Below are positions 36,875 to 45,000 of a DNA stretch of 64,000 nucleotides, one piece after another. The position numbers and the translations under genes were made by a program. Below the pieces are notes generated by a model. That model made no database searches and was not told where the DNA came from. It saw nothing but the letters and a program-made list of their open reading frames with translations. Source of the DNA: an uncultured Pirellulaceae bacterium. GTDB taxonomy: Bacteria > Planctomycetota > Planctomycetia > Pirellulales > Pirellulaceae. The stretch spans positions 1 through 64,000 of the forward strand of contig CAJQPP010000078.1 in the NCBI GenBank assembly GCA_905480235.1, given 5' to 3'. The stretch's first letter is position 1, and the number at the start of each line of letters is the position of its first letter.

Positions 36875-38440
36875 ATGTCAAAATACACAACCAGTCGCTT
36901 TGGAGTTCAAAAAAAACTTTGGTGCGCGCTTTCAATCTCGGCTCTACTGCCTTTTGCCACCGTAATTGCATTAACGGGCTGGGGCTTCCTGACAACCACC
37001 GCTGGGTTTATTGCTCTCGGTACTCTGGTGGCCAGCTTGGTCATTGCTGCCAAGACATGTTCCGGGTTTGTGCGCCAAGCGCGTGCCATCGACCACGCTC
37101 TACAACAAATCACGACCGGAAATTTTGAGTCTCGCGTCGATATCTTTTCGCAAGATGAAATTGGCAACGCGGCAGAACTCTTGAATGTCATGTGCGACAA
37201 CACATTAAACCTGGTGCAATCACACAACGAAAACGCGGATGTCCAACGCTCTATTGAAAATCTATTGCCGCAATTACGCACCATCGCAACCGGTGATTTA
37301 ACCGTTTCGGCAGAGGTCAAATCGGATGGCACGGGTGAAATCGCCAAATCTTTCAATCGCATGTCCGATCAAACTCGCTCTCTGGTCCTCAGACTTCAGT
37401 TAGCAACGGAACAGGTTGACCAATCGGTCACAAGTATTCAGCGATTTTCATCCGCTACGACTCAGGATAGCAAACGCACGGCTAATGAAATCAACGATGC
37501 TTCAAAAAAATTAATGGAAATGACACGAGCTTTCCAGGCAGTCGCCATGCAAGCTGCCGAGAGCGTCAATGTCGCAGTTGAGGCGCGGCAAACGGCCGCC
37601 GACGGCCTGAAAGCAGTCAACGATACGGTGCAAGGTATGCAGCGTATCCGAGCTCAAGTCAAAAACACATCTCAGCGGATCAAGCGGCTTGGCGAATCCT
37701 CACAAGAAATCGGTGAGATTGTCCAATTGATTTCGGACATCACAGATCGCACTTCCATCCTCGCACTGAACGCGTCGATTCAAGCGGCCATGGCCGGTGA
37801 CGCAGGTCATGGATTTGCCGTGGTTGCGGAAGAAGTGGAGCGACTTGCGGAACGCAGCGCATCGGCCACGGGCCAGGTCGCCAGGTTGATTCGCGGTATC
37901 CAACGAGAAACCAAAGAAGTCATGTCTGATATGGAAGAGTCAACTCGTGAGGTTGTTGACGGTTCCCGCTTGGCGACCGAAGCCGGTGAGACTCTGTTCG
38001 AGATCGATAGTGTTTCCAATCAACTGGTGGTCATGATTGAAGATGTATCTAAATCAGCCAATTTGCAGGCCCAAAATGTCAATGGTGTGGCATCAGCCAT
38101 GCAACAAATTTGTTCCGAGACGACCACGTCGGTAGAAAACACACGCTCCGCCTCGCAAGCGGTCAAGCAACTGGAACAGATGGCTGACGAACTCCGTAAT
38201 ACGTTAACGCGGTTCAGTGTTCCGACGCAAAAAAACAAACCGCCCGTCGAAAGAACCGAACCTCTGATGAAACCCCCACTCGCCGTTCAGGGGGAACAGG
38301 ATTTTTTTGCCGAACAACTGCGTGAGTTTTCCAAGATGCTTGAACAGGAAGCACGTGATGAAAAATCCCCCGCTCAACCCGGTATCTCCATCAGTATCCC
38401 CAATGCTTCACCCCAACCCTCTCTGCCCGATCTGAAATAG
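36875..38440 (+). CDS. Methyl-accepting chemotaxis-type receptor lacking a periplasmic domain
   Basis: Protein of 521 aa with two adjacent membrane helices near residues 17-37 and 40-60 and almost nothing between them, so there is no periplasmic ligand-binding domain. A HAMP-type region follows (62-115), a second HAMP-like segment near 140-185 ([12 protein letters not shown]), and the signalling domain with the tip [32 protein letters not shown] in one block. The layout is close to PilJ/PixJ-type receptors with the sensory part lost or replaced. Signal input could be through the membrane, through HAMP, or via a soluble partner. No cheR or cheB gene is in the window. Confidence 0.9.
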   Translation: MSKYTTSRFGVQKKLWCALSISALLPFATVIALTGWGFLTTTAGFIALGTLVASLVIAAKTCSGFVRQARAIDHALQQITTGNFESRVDIFSQDEIGNAAELLNVMCDNTLNLVQSHNENADVQRSIENLLPQLRTIATGDLTVSAEVKSDGTGEIAKSFNRMSDQTRSLVLRLQLATEQVDQSVTSIQRFSSATTQDSKRTANEINDASKKLMEMTRAFQAVAMQAAESVNVAVEARQTAADGLKAVNDTVQGMQRIRAQVKNTSQRIKRLGESSQEIGEIVQLISDITDRTSILALNASIQAAMAGDAGHGFAVVAEEVERLAERSASATGQVARLIRGIQRETKEVMSDMEESTREVVDGSRLATEAGETLFEIDSVSNQLVVMIEDVSKSANLQAQNVNGVASAMQQICSETTTSVENTRSASQAVKQLEQMADELRNTLTRFSVPTQKNKPPVERTEPLMKPPLAVQGEQDFFAEQLREFSKMLEQEARDEKSPAQPGISISIPNASPQPSLPDLK

Positions 38441-38492
38441 CGTCTCTCGAAAGACATCCCCCCGACCAACGACTGCCGTTTGGCCCAATTAA

Positions 38493-40922
38493 ATGCAAGT
38501 GGAATCGAGTTCAAAGATGGCCTCTGGTGAATCAAACAATCCCGCGACCGTGCTGCAGCAACTGCATGCCGCCAAGAATATTCCTGTGGAATTGAAACAG
38601 ATTTTTCAGGAGGAAGCTGAAGAGCATCTGCAATATATTTACGACGGTCTGGATTCTCTTAAGCAATTCCCGGAAAACAAAGAGGCCGTCTCTCAAGTGC
38701 GTCGCTCCGCACACACACTAAAAGGTGCCGCTGGCGCGGTCGGCATGGAAGCGGTTACTCGGCTCTCCCATCGCATGGAAGATCTCCTCGACCAAGTCGC
38801 TGAGCAACCCATAGGAATTGACGCCGGCAAACGAAATTTACTCTTGGAAACCGCCGATTTATTGCAAGATCTCACGGCCAACGAAGTCAACGATATTGAG
38901 GCGATTTCCGAGCGTTTACAAAAAACCTATCGCCATTACGAATCGCAACTAGGACCCACCGCTTCTGCTACGGAAAATCCATCGGCAGCTGAATTATGGA
39001 AAGCCAGCGAAACCAACTCTGCCGCAACGAATACGATTCCAGTGGTCGGTGCCTCTCCAAACGAAAGTGGTCGTGATGAACAATTCCTGCGTGTCCCGCT
39101 GAAACGCCTGGATCAACTGGTCGGAACCATCGGTGAGATGATTGTGAACCGCTCGGTTATGAACCAACGTCTGGCGGACGTCCACGCTCGAATCGCCTCG
39201 ACTTTCAGCATATTGGAACGCATGCAGTTAGCTAGTTTTGAACTGCAATCGAATCACAATCTGGAATTCGCGGAAATCCTCAACGATGAACTGGCCGACT
39301 CACTTGGCGGAAGCTCGATAGCCAGAACGGAACTGGGCCACCTGGACCAAGACTCCGATTTTTATATGCTCGCGCAAATGCTCACCGAAGGATGCAATGA
39401 CGTTGAGTTCATTACGCGGGAAATGCGGAAATTAAAAATGGAGCTCGAGAGTCTTTTAAGACGGCAAGACCGCTTCAATCGAGAGGCACAGGCCAGTTTG
39501 CTACGCGTTCGCATGGTTCCGTTATCCAATGTGGTTAGCAAACTCCAGCGCACCGTGCGCGCGGTTTCGGGTAAACTGGACAAACGAATCGAATTGGTGG
39601 TGAAGGGTGACCATACGGAGCTGGATAAAACCGTAATGGATCAAATGATTGCTCCCTTGCAACACCTGATTCGCAATGCCATGGATCATGGTATTGAATC
39701 ACCTGCCGAACGGGAACAACTCGGCAAACCCCAAGCATCTCAATTGCATCTGGAAGCGTTGTATCAGGGCACCCAAGTCACACTCAAACTTAGCGACGAT
39801 GGACGTGGTATCGATTTCGATCGCCTGCGACGAAAGGCCATTGAAAGTGGAAAAATTGGTCCTCACGATGCCACCTCTTACGAAGAAAAATGCCGCTTGC
39901 TCTTTCTACCCGGGATCACGACAGCCGCCAACTTGACGGACGTTTCGGGTCGTGGCGTCGGAATGGATATCGTGCGAGAAGCTGTTGTAAGACTCAACGG
40001 CAATATCCGTGTGCAAAGTGAAATTAACCGAGGAACGACATTTACAATTCAGCTGCCGATTTCCGTTGGGGTCACCCAAGTTCTGATGGTGGAAGCTGCC
40101 AACCGGAAGTTCGCCATTCCTCGGCAAGCTATCGGTAAAATCACCCGCCTCGATTTTTCGGCAGTCAGCCCCTCAGGGCGAAGATCGTTAGTGCAGGTCG
40201 ATCATCAAATGATGGAATTGAGAGATCTCGCAAACCACCTGGATTTACCAACGCGGCGTTATACCAACCCGGACGAAGCCCCCCTGATCCTGATCATTCA
40301 GGCAGGTGCCGACCAGACTGCCGTCATTGTGGAATCGATCGAAGGTTGCGAAGAAGTCGTCGTCAAAAGTCTTGGCACCCACCTTCGAGAGATCCCGGGA
40401 CTCATCGGCGCAACCATCCAAGGCGACGGAACCGTCGTACCCATACTCGATCCGATGGATATCGTCGGACGCGATTCTAGCAACCTCACCGAAACTGTGG
40501 ATGCGACACGCCAAGCTACGCCTCTGCGGGTTTCTACGGCCATGGTCATTGACGATTCAATCAGCATTCGTCGCGCGACAGCGCATCTTCTGCAGACCGC
40601 CGGCTGGGATGTCGTAACCGCTAAAAATGGCGTTGATGCCGTTGAAAAGTTGGACGAGATGGAAACCCCACCAGATATTTTCCTCTGCGACATGGAGATG
40701 CCAAGAATGGATGGCATCGAACTGGTGAAGCGTTTGAGAAAACAGCCAGAGTTCGAGGCTACCCCCTTTGTCATGATCACCAGTCGCTCTGCGGAGTCCC
40801 ATTCGAAGATGGCTTTTGATGCCGGAGTATCGAATTATTTAGTGAAGCCCTATCACGATGAACAACTATTGGAACTGGTAAACGAACTGGTCCAAATCGC
40901 ATGGGAAACGGTGGAGGCATAA
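38493..40922 (+). CDS. CheA-type hybrid histidine kinase with C-terminal receiver
   Basis: Protein of 809 aa if started at ATG 38493 (ATG 38517 is the alternative). An HPt domain comes first, with RRSAHTLKGAAG giving the phospho-acceptor His74. A linker, dimerisation helices and the ATP-binding domain follow: HLIRNAMDHGIESP (N box), LSDDGRGIDFDRLRRKA and TDVSGRGVGMDIV (G boxes). A CheW-like regulatory domain (QVLMVEAANRKFAIP) and a receiver domain (VIDDSISIRRA, IFLCDMEMPRMDG, VKPYHDE) end the protein. This order matches ChpA/PixL-type kinases with a fused receiver rather than classical CheA, but with a single HPt domain. It probably passes phosphate to its own receiver and to the repeat-bearing regulator at the start of the cluster. 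Confidence 0.93.
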   Translation: MQVESSSKMASGESNNPATVLQQLHAAKNIPVELKQIFQEEAEEHLQYIYDGLDSLKQFPENKEAVSQVRRSAHTLKGAAGAVGMEAVTRLSHRMEDLLDQVAEQPIGIDAGKRNLLLETADLLQDLTANEVNDIEAISERLQKTYRHYESQLGPTASATENPSAAELWKASETNSAATNTIPVVGASPNESGRDEQFLRVPLKRLDQLVGTIGEMIVNRSVMNQRLADVHARIASTFSILERMQLASFELQSNHNLEFAEILNDELADSLGGSSIARTELGHLDQDSDFYMLAQMLTEGCNDVEFITREMRKLKMELESLLRRQDRFNREAQASLLRVRMVPLSNVVSKLQRTVRAVSGKLDKRIELVVKGDHTELDKTVMDQMIAPLQHLIRNAMDHGIESPAEREQLGKPQASQLHLEALYQGTQVTLKLSDDGRGIDFDRLRRKAIESGKIGPHDATSYEEKCRLLFLPGITTAANLTDVSGRGVGMDIVREAVVRLNGNIRVQSEINRGTTFTIQLPISVGVTQVLMVEAANRKFAIPRQAIGKITRLDFSAVSPSGRRSLVQVDHQMMELRDLANHLDLPTRRYTNPDEAPLILIIQAGADQTAVIVESIEGCEEVVVKSLGTHLREIPGLIGATIQGDGTVVPILDPMDIVGRDSSNLTETVDATRQATPLRVSTAMVIDDSISIRRATAHLLQTAGWDVVTAKNGVDAVEKLDEMETPPDIFLCDMEMPRMDGIELVKRLRKQPEFEATPFVMITSRSAESHSKMAFDAGVSNYLVKPYHDEQLLELVNELVQIAWETVEA

Positions 40923-41081
40923 TCTGTATTGCCGCTACTTCCCCAACCGCAAATCCAAGATTTACGCGGGTTAATCGACATCAATTGCGGGTCCTGCTAA
41001 TTAAAAAAGCTAATGTTGATAGTCTTTAAGTCCAAGAAAACTATAACCCTGAGATCTTTCGGTAACCCCCGAAGTGATCGT

Positions 41082-42569
41082 ATGCAAGCAACCACCCCAC
41101 AATCCGCGGATAGCTTCCAATGGTTCTTGGTGCATCATAACGACGGCGACCATGAGTTAAGCACCATCCCCATCCACGGCAAAACTCAGTTGGGCCGCAA
41201 TTCTGACTGTGATGTCGTCATCACCAGCACCAGCGTTTCAGCTTACCATGCCAATATCGTGGAAGAAGGTGGCGTACTTTGGCTGCACGATTTGGACAGC
41301 ACCAATGGGACCTTCGTCAATGGTCAACCAGTTCGTAATCGAATTCGGTTGAGCGGCGGGGATACCATACGCTGCGCCAATGCCATATTTAATGTGAGTC
41401 AAAAAAAGCAGGATGGCAGCGAGACGGTCGCTAAGACACTCCGCTCCATTCAATTTGAACGTCTGTTCAACGGTGGTTTACTGCCTTATTTCCAACCCAT
41501 TTTTCATATCGGCGAAAAACACCTACGCGTTGCCGGATTGGAAATGCTGGGGCGAAGTCGCGTACTGGGTCTACGTACTCCCGAACAAATGTTTGCAACC
41601 GCCACGCAGCTAAACATGGAGATTGAGCTAAGCGGCGCTTTGATGCGACAAGGATTCGAGGCGTCTCACGCTCACTTGCCTGGCGATCTGGAATTATTCC
41701 TTAACACACACCTGATGGAACTGCGAGATAGTCGGCTTCTGACATCTTTGAGGAACATCCGAGAAAGCTTCGAAAGCCGCCCCCTAACTTTAGAAGTTTC
41801 CGCAGCGGCTCTCGACGAACCCAAAGACCTGGTCAATCTCAGTAAAGCGCTCGATCAACTTGATATCAAGCTGGCAATTCACAATTTCGGTGCTGCAGAA
41901 CCTCGCCTATTCGCTTTGCAAGATGTGAGTCCTGATTACATTAAATTTGATGCTCGTTTAATTCGCCAGATCGATCAAGCGCCTGAACGGCACCAAAAAT
42001 TCCTGGTCGGATTATTGCGATTCATGGATTCGCTCGGCGTCATCTCGGTCGCCGAAAGAGTGGAAACCATCGGGGAGCACGAAACGCTACTTGAAATGGG
42101 ATTCACGATAGGGCAGGGCATTCACTATAGCGAACCGTCTTCGTTACCCGATTGTATCGAATGGCTCAGCGACAACGCCCTGACAGAATCCTCGGGGGAA
42201 CCCAACACCGAAGCTGGCCCTCTGATTCGATCCTTTCTAGGACCGCGTGAATCGGAAACAGAAAACCAAACGTCCTATCACGATGCCGAATGGTTACTAG
42301 CTCAGCCAGCCGATCATTACACAGTCCAAGTCTTGAGCGCGATCTCATTGCAACGGGCTGAAAACTACGTGGCTAGTCAACCTGACCCACAAGCTTTTGC
42401 CATCTTCTGCAAGCCTGGGAAAACTCGCATGCTGTACATTGTCGTGTACGGGATGTTCGCAGATCGTGAGGCGGCCCGAAAAGCAGCTGGCGAGCTGCCG
42501 GCTTTGGCCGTTTCGCCATGGATTCGGATGTTGTCAGGCGTCCAGTCAGAAATCCGCGGAAAATCATAA
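41082..42569 (+). CDS. FHA-EAL-SPOR fusion protein with degenerate EAL site
   Basis: Protein of 495 aa (ATG 41082). An FHA domain at about 36-105 has LGRNSDCDVVI, SAYHANI and DLDSTNGTFVNG, which bind phosphothreonine peptides. An EAL-type domain at about 130-365 has YFQPI, EML in place of EAL (Glu154), LTLEVS, HNFG at 267-270 where active enzymes have DDFG, DYIKFD, AERVE and GFTIGQG. The lost Asp pair implies no c-di-GMP hydrolysis, though nucleotide binding is possible. The C-terminal SPOR-like domain at about 410-485 (YTVQVLSA, LYIVVYGMFADREAARKAAGELP) in other proteins binds denuded peptidoglycan in the periplasm, yet no signal peptide or transmembrane helix is seen. It follows the CheA hybrid by 160 nt and is likely part of that output. 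Confidence 0.8.
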   Translation: MQATTPQSADSFQWFLVHHNDGDHELSTIPIHGKTQLGRNSDCDVVITSTSVSAYHANIVEEGGVLWLHDLDSTNGTFVNGQPVRNRIRLSGGDTIRCANAIFNVSQKKQDGSETVAKTLRSIQFERLFNGGLLPYFQPIFHIGEKHLRVAGLEMLGRSRVLGLRTPEQMFATATQLNMEIELSGALMRQGFEASHAHLPGDLELFLNTHLMELRDSRLLTSLRNIRESFESRPLTLEVSAAALDEPKDLVNLSKALDQLDIKLAIHNFGAAEPRLFALQDVSPDYIKFDARLIRQIDQAPERHQKFLVGLLRFMDSLGVISVAERVETIGEHETLLEMGFTIGQGIHYSEPSSLPDCIEWLSDNALTESSGEPNTEAGPLIRSFLGPRESETENQTSYHDAEWLLAQPADHYTVQVLSAISLQRAENYVASQPDPQAFAIFCKPGKTRMLYIVVYGMFADREAARKAAGELPALAVSPWIRMLSGVQSEIRGKS

Positions 42570-42670
42570 ACCGCGATGCGGCGTGGTTTCACGGGTTTTC
42601 GGAATCTCTGAGCTGCGAAACTCTGGGGCTTCTTCTATTCCCCTTGCCCTTTGCCTATTAGAATACGAGC

Positions 42671-43222
42671 ATGGCAAAATCGGAAATAATAATCGGTGTG
42701 ACCGGCGGCATTGCGGCCTACAAATCCGCGGCTTTGGTCAGTCATCTGGTGCAGGCTGATTACGGAGTCCGCGTGGTGATGACTCCTTCGGCACATCAAT
42801 TCATCGGTGCGGCGACCATGGCGGCATTAACGGGTCGCCCGGTCTATTCTGAAATTTTTGCCGGGCAAGACGCGCACCCACTCGGACCTCATATTGAAAT
42901 TGCGCGAGACGCCGATTTGCTCTGTGTGGCCCCAGCGACCGCCGACTTTTTAGGAAAGGCCGCCCACGGTCTTGCGGATTCACTGCTAAGCACGCTTTAC
43001 CTTTGCTTTCAGGGGCCCGTCTTAATGGCGCCAGCTATGAATTGTGAAATGTGGGAAAAGTCGGCCGTGCAAAGAAATATGAAGACCTTAACGTTGGACG
43101 GTGTTCACATGATCGGCCCGAATGAGGGCTGGTTGAGCTGTCGGCAAAAAGGGGCAGGACGCATGTCGGAACCTATGGAAATAGCCGCAGCGATCGTCTC
43201 CGTACTCGACCAATCGGACTAA
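42671..43222 (+). CDS. coaC: Phosphopantothenoylcysteine decarboxylase (stand-alone CoaC)
   Basis: Flavoprotein of 183 aa for the decarboxylation step of coenzyme A synthesis. IIIGVTGGIAAYKSAALV binds FMN, GPHIEIARDADL carries the catalytic His, PAMNCEMW is the P-x-M-N-x-x-M-W motif and LSCRQKGAGRM is the Cys-containing substrate clamp. In most bacteria this domain is fused to CoaB as Dfp; here the two are separate genes 69 nt apart, in the same order as the domains. Confidence 0.94.
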   Translation: MAKSEIIIGVTGGIAAYKSAALVSHLVQADYGVRVVMTPSAHQFIGAATMAALTGRPVYSEIFAGQDAHPLGPHIEIARDADLLCVAPATADFLGKAAHGLADSLLSTLYLCFQGPVLMAPAMNCEMWEKSAVQRNMKTLTLDGVHMIGPNEGWLSCRQKGAGRMSEPMEIAAAIVSVLDQSD

Positions 43223-43291
43223 CCCAGTGCGATTAAATTACGGCGCCGTGGTTTGCCGTGAATTGATCCGCTCAAAAAAAGGACGTCGCCG

Positions 43292-43942
43292 ATGGCGAAG
43301 ATACTGATCACCTCCGGCCCCACTCGGCAGTATATCGACCCCGTGCGCTTTATTTCGAATGGCTCAAGTGGCGAAATGGGACGCTGCATCGCCACAGCAG
43401 CCATCGAAGCCGGACACGAAGTCTGCATTGTCAGTGGCCCGGTGACGATTGAGTATCCGGCGGCTGCCAAGGTGGTCCCCGTTATGACAACTCACCAAAT
43501 GCTGGAAGCTTGCCTGGTCGAGTTTGAATCGAGTGATGGCATGATTGGTGTGGCGGCACCATGCGATTACCAGCCCCGTAGCGTCGCTGATCAAAAAATC
43601 AAAAAGACCGGTGAGCCCCTGATATTGGAATTTGTGCAAACACCGGATATCGTCGCCCATCTCGGTCAAAACAAACGGCCCGATCAGTGGGTCGTTGGCT
43701 TTGCTCTGGAGACCGAGGATGCCCATTTTCAGGCCATCACTAAACTTGAAAAAAAGTCATGTGACTTAGTGATCGTCAATGGCCCCGAGGCCATGAATTC
43801 TGAAACGAACGAGGTTGATATCCTTAACCCCGATGGAAAAATCGTAGCGCAATTTCGTGGCGGCAAACCCACGGTAGGGGCGGCTATTTTTTCAGAAGTC
43901 GAAAAACACCTGATCGGAACAAAGCTTCCCGCTTCTGAGTAA
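43292..43942 (+). CDS. coaB: Phosphopantothenate-cysteine ligase (stand-alone CoaB)
   Basis: Protein of 216 aa for the step before CoaC. ILITSGPTRQYIDPVRFISN and GSSGEMG form the nucleotide-binding N-terminus; APCDYQPRSVADQKIKK is the conserved segment with the catalytic Lys, and VVGFALETED completes the pattern. Of normal domain length, with its own ATG at 43292. The gap before it (69 nt) has no remains of a linker in frame, so this is a true split and not a frameshift of a fused gene. Confidence 0.93.
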   Translation: MAKILITSGPTRQYIDPVRFISNGSSGEMGRCIATAAIEAGHEVCIVSGPVTIEYPAAAKVVPVMTTHQMLEACLVEFESSDGMIGVAAPCDYQPRSVADQKIKKTGEPLILEFVQTPDIVAHLGQNKRPDQWVVGFALETEDAHFQAITKLEKKSCDLVIVNGPEAMNSETNEVDILNPDGKIVAQFRGGKPTVGAAIFSEVEKHLIGTKLPASE

Positions 43943-43977
43943 ACAGGCAAGGAAACGATTCTTGAGACAGCACCCCA

Positions 43978-45000
43978 TCAAGTACTGGACAAAATATGCA
44001 GGATGTCACCTTCTTGCAGCACGTAGGCGCGAGGTTCTTTACTCATCAAATTTTGCGCTTTGATTTCGCGTTCGCTGCCTACTCGAAATAAATCCTCGCA
44101 GCTCATGCGTTCCGCTCGCACAAACCCTCTTGCCAGATCCGTATGAATCGACCCGGCGGCATCCTCAGCGGTAGCCCCTTGAGCCACCATCCAAGAGCGG
44201 ACTTCTTTTTCACCTGCCGTGAAGAATAACATCTGATGGGAAGCGTTCATCAATGCCCTTAGCACGGGGCCACGTTCGATGGCAGTGACTCCCATCTCCT
44301 CACAGAATCCGTCTCTCTCAGTCGTTTCCATTTGCCCCAATTCTAACTGCAACGTAATCGGCAGTCGCCAAACTGGAGAGGAGTGACCCGCTACTGGATC
44401 CTCCGAGGCTACCTCATCATCATTCGTGTTAACAATGATCATGCGAGGTTTCCGAGTTAACAACTGAAATGATTTGATGGCCCGTCCCTGCTCTTCGCTC
44501 AATTCCATTTCGTGAATTAGTTCTCCGGATTCCAGCACTGCCAACAACGGTTCTAAAGCCTCCAGTTCAACAATTTCTTTATCGCGATTGGGGCGGGGGC
44601 GTTTGACCGAGTCCCTGAGTTTTTCCACACGGCTGTTCACCAGATCGAGATCGGCAATCAACAAATCCTCTTCAAAAGAGCGAAGATCCTTTTCAACCTC
44701 TGCACCGGAATAGGCCCCCACCACGATGCACAGGCAACCGGCTTCGCGAATCAACGCCAATTTCCCGGCGGAACCTTGGTGGTCGCGACTCAGCCCTGGG
44801 GTATCAACGAGATTAAGCGACGCCCTAGTAATTTTCTTGGGTTGATAAATATCCGAGAGCTGGGCTATTCGGTCATCTGGCACCTCGACCGAGGCCGCTT
44901 GCCCCGTATGAGACACCGACAAATCCGGCTGAACACCCGTTAGCCAATGAAACAAGGAGGATTTCCCGGAACCTTGATAACCAACAATTCCAATTTTCAT
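43978..45000 (-). CDS. YchF-like P-loop GTPase/ATPase (divergent)
   Basis: Protein of 340 aa. The P-loop is GYQGSGKSSLF (residues 7-17) where YchF has NVGKST, Switch II is DTPGLS, and the C-terminal DUF933/TGS-like part has FFTAGEKEVRSWMV, GATAEDAAGSIHTDLARGFVRAE in one block, and the end HILSST. YchF proteins bind ribosomes and hydrolyse ATP. The altered P-loop and shorter length (YchF is about 363) suggest a paralogue. Its ATG overlaps the stop of the transglutaminase gene by 4 nt, so it is translated as the last gene of the MoxR-DUF58-TgpA operon. Confidence 0.8.
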   Translation of the reverse strand: MKIGIVGYQGSGKSSLFHWLTGVQPDLSVSHTGQAASVEVPDDRIAQLSDIYQPKKITRASLNLVDTPGLSRDHQGSAGKLALIREAGCLCIVVGAYSGAEVEKDLRSFEEDLLIADLDLVNSRVEKLRDSVKRPRPNRDKEIVELEALEPLLAVLESGELIHEMELSEEQGRAIKSFQLLTRKPRMIIVNTNDDEVASEDPVAGHSSPVWRLPITLQLELGQMETTERDGFCEEMGVTAIERGPVLRALMNASHQMLFFTAGEKEVRSWMVAQGATAEDAAGSIHTDLARGFVRAERMSCEDLFRVGSEREIKAQNLMSKEPRAYVLQEGDILHILSST

